From positions 233,188-297,187 of the forward strand of contig VZQC01005584.1 in the NCBI GenBank assembly GCA_009823505.1: DNA of 64,000 nt, in the 5' to 3' direction. The notes beneath the pieces were generated by a model that was not told the origin of the DNA, did no database searches, and saw nothing but the letters and a program-made list of their open reading frames with translations. Origin of the DNA: Rhizomys pruinosus (Eukaryota; Chordata; Mammalia; Rodentia; Spalacidae). The position numbers and the translations under genes were made by a program. Shown piece by piece: positions 25,968 to 36,939 of this stretch; the stretch's first letter is position 1, and every line of letters starts with the position of its first letter.

Positions 25968-26200
25968 TTTTTCTTTCTTTTTTCTTTATTATTGTTATTT
26001 TATGCATATGATGTATTGCCTGCATGTATGTAAGTGCACCTCTGTCCCAAAATGCCCATGGAGGTCAGAAGGGAGCATCAGATTCCCCTGGAACTGGAGT
26101 TAAGGGCAGTTGTTAGCTGCCATGTGGGTGGTAGGAATTAAATTCCTGTCCTCTGCAAGAGCAGCCAGTACTCTTCAGCACTGAGCTATCTCTCCAGCCC
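25968..26200 (-). mobile_element. B2/B3 SINE
   Basis: Antisense, 'catggaggtcagaagggagcatcagattcccctgg' and head 'tgagctatctctccagccc'. Confidence 0.9.
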
Positions 26201-26217
26201 TACCTCTGCTCTTCTGT

Positions 26218-26262
26218 TTTTTTATTAATTTTTAAAATTTATTTCTGTATGTGTATGAATGT
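26218..26262 (-). mobile_element. B2 tail fragment
   Basis: T-rich run and 'tttatttctgtatgtgtatgaatgt' match the tail end of the internally duplicated B2 subfamily, then homology stops abruptly (severely 5'-truncated copy). Confidence 0.65.
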
Positions 26263-26828
26263 TAGAATTACAGAGTCCGTCAGCCTAGACTTTGCTGCTC
26301 TAATCTGGCTTTACTTCAGTCGTTAGAATTTTATTCACTAATACTCTTCCACTTTGAGACTAAAACACAGAGCCAAGAAAGTTTGTTTCTATCCTGTTCA
26401 GAAGGTAGGTATTTAATTCACGCTGATGCTGTCAACCCACCAAGTCCAAGCTGATTATGCTTGTGGCACATCAGTTCCAACCAATGCACCTTCCATAACT
26501 AGATTGCTCTTCTTCATTGGCTATCATGTATATCCTATGAGTATGGAGAGGAAATGAGATGATGTTGCCTGTTGAATTTTACCAAGGGCTCTCAAGTTTG
26601 GTTACTGTATTGATAGTGCTTATAAGTGACATCAAACATTTGAAATAGTGAACACTTTAGTAGCATTATCTAAGGTACTAAGCACTCCTTGCCTCAATCT
26701 ACTATGTCCTGAACATAATTTAATAAATCTTCACATTTGGTATTCTGTTGTTTCTTTAAGGGATATAATTAATAAGATGTTTCCCCTTCTTTTTATTTCT
26801 TCTTTTTTTCCCTAAATATTCCTGGCAG

Positions 26829-27007
26829 GTACTAAGCACAAAACCATGCTCGAAGCCCGGAATGGAAGCGGGACTATCAAAGCCTTTCCTCGGGCAGGAG
26901 TGAAGGGCAAAGGACCTGTTAATAAGGGAAACACGGGCCTCCAAAACAAAACATTTCACTGTGAAATATGTGATGTGCATGTCAACTCAGAAACACAACT
27001 CAAACAG
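26829..27007 (+). CDS. Znf385d: Znf385d internal coding exon (joins two fingers)
   Basis: A 179-bp exon after a strong polypyrimidine tract (26785-26815) and cag acceptor at 26826-26828; donor cag|gtgggc at 27008. It completes the Gly codon of the upstream exon, then reads TKHKTMLEARNGSG, so the second zinc-binding His of the upstream finger comes from here. A basic Gly/Lys-rich linker (IKAFPRAGVKGKGPVNKG) follows, then the start of the next finger, FHCEICDVHVNSETQLKQ, with its Cys-x2-Cys pair. The exon ends in phase 0 after Gln, and both His of this finger come from the exon at 28550. Phase agreement on both sides makes the assignment firm. The donor (gtgggc) is weaker than the other two donors. 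The frame stays open for about 650 nt past the donor through a minisatellite (see findings). Confidence 0.93.
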
Positions 27008-28549
27008 GTGGGCAACACAAGCTGTGGGACTAAGAGCAGAATTTGCATGTTATCCTTATTCGTTATCACGTATTTCTGCCCTATCCATCCACCATCTGTC
27101 TACCTATCCATTGATTTGTCAATCCATCTGGAGATCCACCCACCCATCCATCCATCCACTCATCCATCTATCCACATATCTATCCATCTACCTATCCATC
27201 CACCTGTCTGTCCATCTACAAATCCACCCACCCATCCATCCACTCATCTATACATTCACCCATCATCTATCCACCCACCCATCCATCCACTCATCTATAC
27301 ATTCACCCATCATCTATCCACTCATCCATCCACATACCCATCTATCTACCTATGTGTCTGCCCAAACTGCAACCATCCATCCATCCATCCATCCATCCAT
27401 CCATCCATCCATGTGCCTATCCATCTACGCATCCATCCACCTGTCCATCCATCTATGGATCTATCCACCCATCCATCCATCTACCCACCATCCACTCATC
27501 TGTACACATATTCATCCCATCCATCCACCTACCTACCTACCTATCTGTCCATCAGTCCATCTACCTATCCATTTACCTGTATGTCTCTGAGCTCCACCTA
27601 TTCATCCATCTATCTACCCATTAGCCCACCATCTACCATCGTGTCTATCTTCTATTAGCTTTCTTTATTTTATCTTATGCTTGTCTTAGAAGTTGAAGGA
27701 AAACTGAGCTGGGGTGGCTTGTAGGAACTGTGAGCAGTTGTTAGCAATCAATGATTCTGCAATGCTCTTGTACAGGCACTGTGGGAGAGGGGCTATCAGA
27801 ACATTGCTCTGAAAGCCCTTCCTCTCAAAAGCGTTAGTTTTCATTAAAGGTCAATATGCAATTTTCATTTTTGCTTCTTTAAGTATTTCCATGCTACAAC
27901 CAATTTTGTACTGTACTGTTCTTTCATTATATGTGCTTTATCAGATGATCTTGTACTGCATTTCTAATTCTTGTAACCAGCTGCTAAAGAAACCACTAAT
28001 CACAGGGCATTCATTTGTACTCTGATTACCTTTCCAAAGACACTAGTGGTACGCATTTCCAGCTGAAGTCTCAGCTCTCATATTGTGCTGTATTTTATAT
28101 GTGTATGTACAATATTTTGCTGATTTTATGCACCTTAGTTATTTATCTTTAGAATTTAAGGGGCTGACATTTGGCTGTACAAATGTGAGGATAAATATTG
28201 GTATGGAAATAAATTCATGCATGCCTGGGCAGTTTTGTTTATTTGCACATAAAATTCCTTCAGACATCTTTTCCTTTGTAAATGCTTTTCTAAAAAAGGA
28301 GATGTGTGCAGTGATGAGGCAAAAACGAGGGAAAAGAAAATTGTTCTATTTGTTAAGAAAATATGGATAGCATGAAAATACAGGTCCGTAAGTCATCGGA
28401 ACCAAGGGCAGAAGTGCATGCTGCTGTTTTCTTTTTGTCTGTGTGAAACTTGCATGAAGTCATTATTCTCTTCCCCCAGGTTAAAACAATGTTTGTGAAA
28501 GTGTTTTAGATGAATTTTTTAAAGCTGTCATTGTCCTTGCTTTTAATAG
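27008..28549 (+). other. 1.5-kb intron of Znf385d
   Basis: Bounded by gtgggc and tttaatag. Its first third is occupied by the CATC-type minisatellite; the remaining ~900 bp (27650-28549) is AT-rich unique sequence with no recognisable element. Confidence 0.85.
27077..27610 (+). repeat. (CATC)n-type minisatellite just after a Znf385d donor
   Basis: About 530 bp of CCAT/CTAT/CCAC tetranucleotides starting ~70 bp after the splice donor at 27008. Contains a perfect 47-bp higher-order duplication at 27224-27270 and 27271-27317 and a pure (ATCC)n run at 27374-27411. Confidence 0.95.
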
Positions 28550-28651
28550 CACATTAGCAGTAGAAGGCACAAAGACAGAGCGGCCGGGAAGCCTCCCAAA
28601 CCCAAGTACAGCCCCTACAACAAACTTCAGAAGGCGGCGCATCCACTGGGG
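28550..28651 (+). CDS. Znf385d: Znf385d internal coding exon (finger 2 histidines)
   Basis: A 102-bp, 34-codon exon in phase 0 on both sides, so skipping it would keep the frame but delete the zinc-binding histidines. Acceptor tag at 28547-28549 after a T-rich stretch; donor gtgagt at 28652. It begins HISSRRHKDRAAGK, giving the His-x5-His half of the finger whose Cys pair lies in the previous exon. A Pro/Lys/Tyr-rich stretch KPPKPKYSPYNKLQK follows, ending HPLG. This segment is very strongly conserved across the ZNF385 family as I recall it. A phase-neutral exon carrying half a zinc finger is a natural place for functionally altering exon skipping, but nothing in the DNA shows that this happens. 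Confidence 0.93.
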
Positions 28652-30332
28652 GTGAGTGAAGCTTTGGCTTCCTAAGAGACAGGATGTCCTGTGTGTCCCA
28701 CCATATGCAGAAGAGGTTGGGGGAGGGGTTATGGGTTATTCAGTGGAATGGAATGTTCTGCAGGAAGACAAGCAGTTGATTTTAGATTCCAGCCCTCATC
28801 CCACCAAATGGAGCCCTTAGTCATATGACTGGTTCCAGTGTTTGAATACCTTTAGCCTGGCTCACCTCCGCTCAGCTGAGCTCAGCTCATCCATCTCCTG
28901 TGTTTAAGATGAGCTTGGATTTACCTCTGAGTAGAGAGAGACCAGAGGGAGGACAGACTCTGTGCACTGTGTAATCTTGTGAGATGTGGTCTTGGTGTTA
29001 GTGAGTGACTTCAGGAAAGAAGGTCAATGGTAAACAACTGTTTGAATTGCCTTCCATTGTGCTCAAGAGATAAAGCATGGTAGTGTTGATATTCTCGTTA
29101 ATTAGGGATTTTTAAACCATGGTCACAGGGGTATGGCTTAGTTTTTGTATAATGATACATCCAAGGACATTCAGATACCAGGGGAAATAGATCCTGGAAC
29201 CCCTCCTCCCATGTCAAATAATATCAAGATGACCCAGGTTGTTCAAGGGCATTAGGGGTAAATCTATACAGCCTGTGTCCATGCAGGCTCCTACTAATGA
29301 ATAAGTGCTTCTTTTGTTTAATGCAGCAGTGATTTTGATCAGAGATCTAGGTCCCAGTGAAAACTGAACAAACAACCTACATAGCTTATGTTGAACTGTT
29401 CTTTATAAAAATCTTTGTTCTTCAAACAGGTCCTATTGATAAGAGTGTCATTGTGTACAACTGACTCACCTATAACCCGACCCCAGCCCAATTTGACCCC
29501 GTTAATTTCTTAGGGTTGCCCATCTTGTGAAAATGAAATCAGTTTCTGTTCTTGAGCAGCAGCAGCCTTAGCTGCCTTAGGAGACGGGGAGCTCTGTGCA
29601 AAGTTGACATTTATTACAGCAGCACTGACTGTACCTGAGTGCAGACTCCAGGCAGCAGAGATAGTTTTGACAAGCCTGTGTGTGGTTCCTAAGGGAACAG
29701 CAAGGCTATGTTTCTGCTAGGATCTAAAGCCTCCTTAGCTGTCACTCAGCTTCTGTTTCTGTAAATGGACATGCTCTTTCCTGCGAGAATAGGCATCTTT
29801 CTGATATTACCAGCCGGACAACATCGTCCCATCAGAGAACGGGTCTGAGAGAATGCAGTGACTGTTTGCACAAAGGAAAAGAGAAACATGTCCAAATTGC
29901 AGGAAGAAAGTTTTCTTTTCTTCTATATTGAAGGAAAAGTTCTGTCATTTTTATTTCTTTTGACCAGTTGTTCATTGGATGTCTGCATTCTCTACTCTTC
30001 CTGGGTCATTTCCCTGGATAAGCTAGTATCATTGACATGGTAACAGATCTCTCTCCTTTTAAAACAAATACTTTCTGCATGACAGTTGCTGTGTGTATAA
30101 AGAGCAGAACAACATTGTTTTCTCTCAAGGTAACAGCCTCTTTGTGGCAGTCTAAATTTCAACGAAAATACAGTGATTTTGATGAATGTGCCTCTGTACT
30201 TGTTCACGAGCGTTCGTTAGACTTTGTAGCTGTCCACGGCCGCATTTTTTTAAACTTGCCTAAGCATTTGGATTATTCCAAGTACTACAACTTTTGATAT
30301 TGATCCTTTTCTAAATTTTCTCTTCCTTGCAG
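28652..30332 (+). other. 1.7-kb last intron of Znf385d
   Basis: Bounded by gtgagt and ttgcag. It contains no SINE or L1 that I recognise, unlike the other introns. No ORF of note. Confidence 0.85.
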
Positions 30333-30566
30333 GTAAAATTAGTATTTTCAAAAGAGCCTTCAAAGCCACTGGCTCCCAGAATCCTTCCAAACCCACTGGC
30401 TGCTGCAGCGGCCGCGGCCGCAGTGGCAGTGAATTCTCCCTTCAGTCTTCGAACTGCTCCAGCCGCCACACTCTTCCAGACTTCTGCCCTCCCTCCAGCC
30501 CTCCTGCGCCCGGCTCCTGGACCCATTCGGACCGCCCACACCCCTGTGCTCTTTGCTCCTTACTGA
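30333..30566 (+). CDS. Znf385d: Znf385d terminal coding exon with poly-Ala tract and stop
   Basis: Last coding exon: acceptor ttccttgcag ends at 30332, and the stop TGA is at 30564-30566, giving 77 codons. It encodes VKLVFSKEPSKPLAPRILPN, an alanine run of eight residues followed by Val-Ala-Val, then a Pro/Ala/Ser-rich tail ending HTPVLFAPY. The LFAPY C-terminus and the 'PPALLRP..GPIR' motif are shared by ZNF385 paralogues; the EPSKPLAPRILPN and PAPGPIRTAHTP versions fit ZNF385D. No zinc finger is present. The alanine run is coded mainly by GCN codons, including gcggccgcggccgc, and is a likely length-polymorphic site. With the three upstream exons this gives about 246 codons, consistent with the C-terminal two-thirds of a roughly 395-residue protein. 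Confidence 0.95.
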   Translation, partial: VKLVFSKEPSKPLAPRILPNPLAAAAAAAAVAVNSPFSLRTAPAATLFQTSALPPALLRPAPGPIRTAHTPVLFAPY

Positions 30567-30988
30567 ATTCCAAACCGGAGGCATTGTACTGCAATAATTT
30601 TTCAAAAAACAAAATGAAACCGAAAAAAAAAAAATACAAAAGAGAACTATGCAGTGTTTATTTATAGTTTAAAGTATATCTCTGAAGAGCCAGGACTTTT
30701 GATAGTGAATTGAAAAGATTATTAAAAAAAAAAAATTGGGGATGGGTTGGGGGAGGGAGGGATGGAGCGGCATCTTCCCCAAACTAAAGCATTCCTCTTG
30801 AACATTGATTGTTTTAGAAGTGGTCTCCAGCACTGACTAGTAGTGGTTTCTAGAACTTCTGAAGCCTTTGTGACTGTGCTTTTGGGCACCTGTGTCCCCC
30901 GCATTGTCTTTCCTGCTTTGTGAAACAATTATACATTGTCTAAGGGCATTAACTGGTTCCAATGTATATATGATAATTTACTCTGTAG

Positions 30989-30994
30989 ATTAAA
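30989..30994 (+). promoter_or_regulatory. Candidate proximal poly(A) signal ATTAAA
   Basis: ATTAAA about 425 bp after the Znf385d stop, followed by a GT-containing stretch near 31030-31070. It is a common variant signal; actual use is unknown. Confidence 0.25.
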
Positions 30995-32467
30995 ATAATA
31001 TGATAAAACCCACAAAAACAAAAGCAACACTGTGAATAGTAGTATCCCCATGTGGTCCTCTGGCTATGACCACAGCTACGGGACATGCGTCCCAACAAGT
31101 AGATGCGGTAGATGTGCTGTCAAACAATAGTGCTGTGTCTCAATCTACACCATTAGGTTTAAAAGAACTGCACGATTAGAGTGAACAGCGATTTCATACC
31201 AGTAGTCAGTAAAATTCACCAAATGGTGTCCTGGAGGCCTCCATGGTCAGCACCCCCTCCCGTCCAGCCTCCTTGAACAGGGCTGTACCTAGAGATGGAG
31301 AGCATCTGGACAGGGACTTTCTTTCCAAATACTAGTTTCACATCCTGGAAAGGTATTGCTGGAGACAGGAAAGTGTTTGCAATGAGCCCTCATCTGAAAA
31401 CAGAGGACTTGTGTTTTGTGGGTCTGTAGGGAAAAAAAAAAAAAAATCAGTAGAGCTGTTCCGTTCCAAACAGGAGGAGCAATCAGAATCTCAGATGATA
31501 ATGCGAACAGAGCACCTAGCTAACAAGCTCGGAGAGCACCGCCAAGTCTGCAGCACCCCTTTAATGCAATGCAATGGGGCTGTCTTAGAGAGCTTTGATG
31601 ATGTATCAGGAGGGCTGTGGCTGTGGGTTTGTCCTGAGGTTTTGTAGATTTCCTACTGCCATGATATAAACCACTAACATATATTTAAAAGCTAGTGCCG
31701 ACAAGAAAAATGAATCTGAGTTCACTGAAAACCAATGACATGGCATTTTAAAAGTGTCTCAGTAAAGTTCCCGGTCTCTTGTTTCTCCAGAGGAGCTATG
31801 AAGCACTGACTGCCTTTAAATTTACCATAGAACTGAAAGGAATTGATGTTTGACCTTTAAAACAAGATTTATCAGGGGTATATATAAATATAAATATATT
31901 TAAATATATGTATATTGTATATATGTTAGAAAGATCAAGAGAATAACTTATAAGAAGATCTATATGAGATAATTCTATAACCATTCAGTGTTATGTGTTA
32001 TCATGAAATTGGTAACAAATGGCGTAAAATAGCCGTGCCTTTAATTTGTGATAAAGGCTGTCTGCTTTTTTCCATAAAAAGCTAGCTTGTGCCTACCATA
32101 ACGGTGGGGCTGGGTGCAGACGGACCGTTGCATTCATAGAGCAATGACCCTCAAATGGAATAAGAACAAAACATGTACAGGTCAGCCCCCGTGATTTCAG
32201 TTTAAAGACAAAAATTATTTTTGAAAGGTTTTTTAAAGACTATTTAAAAATATAGGGATGGGCTGTGTGTGGCCTTCTGGAAGCTTCTCTTATCTTAATG
32301 GGAATGACCTTCAGAGAGGATGACAGAACATAGGACAGCTAGAGGTACTTACTCTATTTGAAGATACATAGACAGCCTGGTGCTGGACATCAATGTGGTC
32401 TTCAGAGTACTTCACCATCTACTTAGGGAAATTTGTCATAGAAATCTATCTTTAAAGCAGCTGGCTT

Positions 32468-32617
32468 GCTGGGCATGGTGGCAAATGCCTGCAATCCCAG
32501 CACTTGGGAGGCAGAGACAAGCAGATCTCTGTGAGTTCAAGGCCAGCCTGGTCTACTGGTCTACATAGTGAGTTTCAGGACAGCTGAGGCTATAGGGAGA
32601 CCCTGTTTCAAAAAGAC

Positions 32618-32695
<78 letters not shown>
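32468..32695 (+). mobile_element. Young B1 SINE with ~80-A tail in Znf385d 3' UTR
   Basis: B1 body 32468-32618, beginning 'gctgggcatggtggcaaatgcc', followed by an uninterrupted A run from 32619. Flanked by AAAGCAGCTGGCTT at 32454-32467 and 32696-32709, a perfect 14-bp duplication. The body contains an extra 'tggtctac' copy relative to other B1s here. Confidence 0.95.
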
Positions 32696-32699
<4 letters not shown>

Positions 32700-33492
32700 C
32701 AGCTGGCTTTATGTATCTGGTGTTTAACAAACAGCTAAACCAAAATTCAAGAAAAAGAAAAAGAAGGGAAAGAAGTAAGAGAGGAGGGAAGGAAAGAACA
32801 AATAAGAAAATGTATTCAATCAGTCTTTTGATAAAAAGATTTTCATGCTATGTCTCCAGTTAACATATTGGTGAGCCTTACAGTGGGTCTCTGGAGGTAT
32901 CTGGTGATTTTTCATTTAGCAGTATCTCTAGTCTTTGTGGTCTGGTTTAAGCAAGTGTTTCTTTTTTTGTTTGTTTATATTTTCCTTTTTGCCTACAGAC
33001 AGGCTGGCTCTCCAGGTGGACTTAGTGGCCTGGACTTTGCTTCTTTGGACTCCCCGTCCATTCCATGGGACCGCCAGCTTCTGTCTCGGACATTAATTTC
33101 CTTTTCCGATTGTTCGCTGTGGTCACTTTGCATCTCTGCCCAACAGTCCTTCCGCCTGACGAGGCCTCCTGAGCTACCGAAGGATGCTGTGCACAGTGAT
33201 ACAGTCTTATTATCACGTGGTTCTGTTGTTATCCCCATTCTCACCAAAGTGAAGGAGCCAGTCCACCCGAAGTCAGGGCCTGTGGGACACACAGAGTCCT
33301 GGGTCACAAGGCATTACTAACTTTAATGATTTGCTGGGAACAAACCAATCAGCCATATTTTCTCCATCAGCCATATGAGAAAACTCAGAAATACCTGGAT
33401 CCCGTCCGCTTCACTTCGCAATGGAACCATTTTTGTTTAAATGGTCTTTTAAATTGGAGTTGTAAGCATCAGTTGTCTTTTATTCACTACCT

Positions 33493-33498
33493 AATAAA
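33493..33498 (+). promoter_or_regulatory. Candidate distal poly(A) signal AATAAA
   Basis: The first canonical AATAAA downstream of the stop that I noticed, followed within 30-50 nt by T/GT-rich sequence (ggcttctctgtgattgttccc). This is the arrangement expected of a cleavage and polyadenylation site. Assigned to Znf385d by position only. Confidence 0.4.
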
Positions 33499-34007
33499 GG
33501 ATGAAGCCTAACTGTGGAAATTCAAGTGGCTTCTCTGTGATTGTTCCCTTCCACTCCATGATTTATCAACACCAGGCCAACATCTGTTATGGGACAGACT
33601 GCCGCCAAGCAGTCTCCTTTCCCTCGGGGTCCTTCCTTCATGAGTAAAGACAAACAATTCAGAATGGTCAGCAGTGTGCTATGAAAATGTCCAAAGAGGT
33701 TCTAACATCACAATTAGACACCCTTTCCATGCATCACACCCAGGGCAGGTGTGACAGGGTGAGCATCTTACACTTCATTAGATACAAACCCAAATGCATT
33801 GCACGAGCCCAAACCTCCTATGAAATTAGAAACCATTCAGCCATAGTGCATACAGGCTGATGAGATCAGTTGTCGGAAGGCACTGGGTTTCTCTTCTGTA
33901 AAAATGGGTGATGGGTTATACAGGACAAATTGGGCTCCTGGTTAATTCTAAGCTTTGAGGAGCAGTTGTTTTAGACACGCAAGCAAACCCAGTGGAAGGG
34001 ACTGCTC

Positions 34008-34225
34008 TATGTGTATGAAAGTACTGTCTGCACGCAGGTCTGTGCACCCGTGTCATGCAATGCCGTGGAGGTCAGAAGAGGGTGTCGGATTCCCCTGGAA
34101 CTGGAGTTCTCCTGGAATTGGAGTTACAGATGGTTCTTAGCTGCCATGTGGGTGCTGGGGATCGAACCCGGGTCAGCTGCAAGAGCAGTCGGCGCTCTTA
34201 ACAGCTAGGCTATCTCTCCAGCCCC
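34008..34225 (-). mobile_element. B2-type SINE (internally duplicated subfamily), copy 2
   Basis: Same subfamily as the copies at 12830, 47356 and 48692, including the internal duplication, but the A-rich tail is missing (3' truncated). No clear target duplication. Confidence 0.9.
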
Positions 34226-34288
34226 AGTGACCATCTCTCTTTTCTATGCCCATGTCCCATTCCAAATTTACTGAAGAAACTCAGTCAT

Positions 34289-34502
34289 GAAGGCTGGGGT
34301 TGTAGCTCAGCTGAAGAAATGTTTGTGGAACAGGCCTGAAGCCCTAGGTTCAATCCCTAGCACAGCATACAACTGGCCATGGTAGCCCAAGCTTGTAAGC
34401 CTAGTATGTTGGAGGTACAGGGCTGAGTAAGAAATTCAGGGTATAAATAGCAAGTCTGAAAACACCCTGGGATAGATGTGACCCTGTCTCAAAGAAAAGA
34501 AA
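34289..34502 (+). mobile_element. B4-type SINE (ID head + B1-like)
   Basis: ID-like 'ggctggggttgtagctcagc..aggttcaatccctagcac' followed by a degenerate B1-like part ending 'gaccctgtctcaaag'. Confidence 0.75.
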
Positions 34503-34615
34503 CAGCAAGGTTAGATCACAGATCTACAAGTTTAACAAAATCTAAAGCCCTCTATTTTATATGTCAAATGGAAACAGAGATAGCATTGTATTAATAACTA
34601 TGTACATGCATAACA

Positions 34616-34829
34616 GGCTAGAGAGATGTTCAGTGGTTAAGAGCCCTGAGTGCTCTTGCAGAGGACCCAGGTTCAATTCCTAGCTACCAACTGTCTGTAA
34701 CTCCTGTTCCAGGAGATCTGACACCCTCTTCTGACCTCTGTGGGCATTGCATGAAAAAAGGTACATTTACATACATGCAGGAGATAAATTCATACATGTA
34801 AAATAATAATAAAATGTTAAAAAAAAGAA
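34616..34829 (+). mobile_element. B2/B3 SINE
   Basis: 'ggctagagagatgttcagtggttaagag', 'caggttcaattcc', A tail with AATAAT. Confidence 0.88.
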
Positions 34830-34837
34830 GGTAGAGT

Positions 34838-34962
34838 CAGCTCAGTCTGGTGGTACAAGCTCGTAACCTCAGCTACTTAGGAGACTGAGAAGGAGAATTG
34901 CAAGTTCAAGGCCAGCCCTAACAACTCAGGGAATGATGCCTCAAAAATTAAAATTCAAAACA
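34838..34962 (+). mobile_element. Old B1 (proto-B1-like)
   Basis: 'gctcagtctggtggtacaagctcgtaacctcagctac..aggagaattgcaagttcaaggccagccc'. Confidence 0.75.
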
Positions 34963-34965
34963 GGT

Positions 34966-35135
34966 CTGGGGCAGAAAGATGACCATGCAATAAAAGCATT
35001 TGCCAGTAAGACAAGCTGAATTCGATTTCTGCCATTCAAATGGTAAAAGGAGAGAATTGACTTCTGGAAGGTGCCCTGTGATCTATACAGGGCACCCCCC
35101 ACACACACACACTAATTCAATAAAGGTAATATGAA
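34966..35135 (+). mobile_element. tRNA-derived SINE (B3-like)
   Basis: 'ctggggcagaaagatgaccatgc', 'gaattcgatttctgcc', short (CA)n and an AATAAA-containing tail. Confidence 0.6.
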
Positions 35136-36939
35136 AAACAGTACAGAGGCTACAGATCACTACTAGGCTGATTCCACGGCATGAGGGCAAAGGTACAGTT
35201 CCCACTACTGTAAAAAAATAAAACAGATTATTATAGCTTTTGTCTCTGAACACCAGGCAGTTTCACATATCTAGCTAATATCTTGCTTTTAATTTTATCC
35301 ATAGACTAGTTAGTGATTAAAGGCTGTGCCAGTTTACTATTTCCACATGAAAATACTCCTCTCATCCCCTGAAAATATAACTGCTTTCCTGTAGTGAAGA
35401 ATACCTATGTTCTCCTGGTGCTGCCTTTTAATCCTGGATGTAGACAGCACAGTGGGCCATTTATCTACTCAATTAAAACATAGGTCTCATCAATTACTGT
35501 TGGGGGAGTTGCTAACTTGCTTATATTTATTTGTTACAATCATGCCAGTTATGGGAGATGTGCCATCTTTCTGTCACCAGTCTGGATTAATAAGAGTGTG
35601 ACAGAATCAATCCTGGTCAAACCATTGAAAGCTGTCAATGTAGTTGTGCAAGGGAGACATCGGCATGTAGATACCTCATCCCACTCCTTGAACTGAAAGT
35701 AATCTTCCCTTAGTTTGCACTAGCTGAGGATGAAAATATCAAAACCTTTTCTTCCATAGCCCCAAATATTAAGAATGCCATCCTTGTAGTCAATGCAGAG
35801 ATAATGACTGCAGGTAGATTTGTTAAAGGGGGAGATGTATTTCTGGAGCACCTCTTGGAGTCTTTGTTCAGCATCCCTCAGTAAAAAGAAAGGCTTCTAT
35901 GTGGAGGTAAAACAGATAATTTACGTGGACAGTCTGCATCATCCACTTACCAGCTCTCAGTGAGGTATAATGAAAGAAGAATTCGTTAATGTATCCTCCT
36001 CTTGTGGTCTTCAAGGTTGTTACTTCCAGGAATGGATTTATAGCTTACTCGAATAACTTGTGGTGATGGAGGGGAGGTCCCTCCTGGGGAACGCCTCCTA
36101 TGTGCTAGAGACCCCACGTAGGTTACGAGTCATCCCAGAGGCTAGAGAACTCCTGGAGGTGGGAGGGGAAATCATGGCCACATTCACTTTGAAAGGACAG
36201 AAACACGTTCAAGGTTGGGGTGTCCTTCCCTCCTTTTTCTCTATGGAAATTCATCCTTCTAGATGGCTAGGTTGACTCCAGAAACTACCAAACCTATCTG
36301 AAGTCTAATGCGATGATGATCATTATTTTGATCAAATTGCGATCTTGGTGATCAGTCCTGTTTACTAACATCAGATGGAACAGGACATGTTCTTTCCAAG
36401 AAAATGGGCTGGTTCTAAAGGCAATTTGCAAAGAGTTCAACTCAAATAACTGTGATCAAAGAAGTTTTAAAAAATAAATAAATGTACAGTAACCAGCTCT
36501 AACAATCCATGCATATATGTGTACGCACAGAGACATTTCAAAAATATGAATCTCAATACGTTTTATTGGCATTTCTTTCAAAACTATAGTAGTCATTTCA
36601 TTGCTAATAATCAGGTTGGCTTAACACTAAGCAGAGGAACTCTGATTTTGCGTGGGAATCCTAATTGATTTGGAGGATGAGCAGTAGCAATGGGGTGGAG
36701 CATCCACCATGGCCACGAGGTCACTGCACTAACAACTGGAGTTGGGTGCTGTGTGACTCTGTCCTTTCATAGAACCTAGAGTTTAAGCAAAGAATATGAG
36801 CCCCAAGCAAATTCAATTCCAAGTAGTATCCAGAGCATGGACCAAAGAAAATTAACAAAAACAAAATCTTTTAGTAGAGGCCAAGAAATACTTCATAGGT
36901 CTCTATCATAGGCTTCTGTGACATAAAGCATTCATAAAC

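Larger units (their letters stand above)
12407..26828 (+). other. 14.4-kb intron of Znf385d
   Basis: Bounded by gtgagt at 12407 and cag at 26826-26828. It holds many SINEs, a truncated L1 (25268-25926), several microsatellites and a 27-bp inverted repeat (16883-16937). Unique stretches without recognisable features include 14210-15350, 17000-18180, 18610-19120, 19470-20690, 20820-22280 and 22870-24350. No extra coding exon is supported. Confidence 0.8.
30567..33515 (+). other. Znf385d: Probable 3' UTR of Znf385d (end inferred)
   Basis: Non-coding sequence directly downstream of the Znf385d stop. It is AT-rich, has no further splice-joined coding potential, and holds a young B1 (32468-32695). 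No canonical AATAAA appears until 33493-33498. Earlier possible signals are ATTAAA at 30721-30726 (in an A-rich run) and 30989-30994. The 3' limit given assumes use of the 33493 signal and is an inference; a shorter UTR ending near 31015 is also possible. Confidence 0.5.

Noticed and set aside
27077..27610. CRISPR-like array
   Set aside because: Tetranucleotide slippage repeat in a mammalian intron; no constant repeat with unique spacers.
26961..27655. Long Pro/His/Ser/Ile frames over the CATC repeat as a repeat-protein gene
   Set aside because: All three forward frames are open because the tetranucleotide lacks stops; the start is a Znf385d exon and the rest is intronic minisatellite.
32619..32698. 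80-A run as an assembly or cloning artefact
   Set aside because: It is followed by a perfect target duplication, so it is a real B1 tail; its exact length may still be uncertain.
32993..33320. Open frames on both strands around 33000-33320 as an extra coding exon
   Set aside because: Lies in the likely 3' UTR; no domain, no consistent splice joining, and both strands are open by chance.
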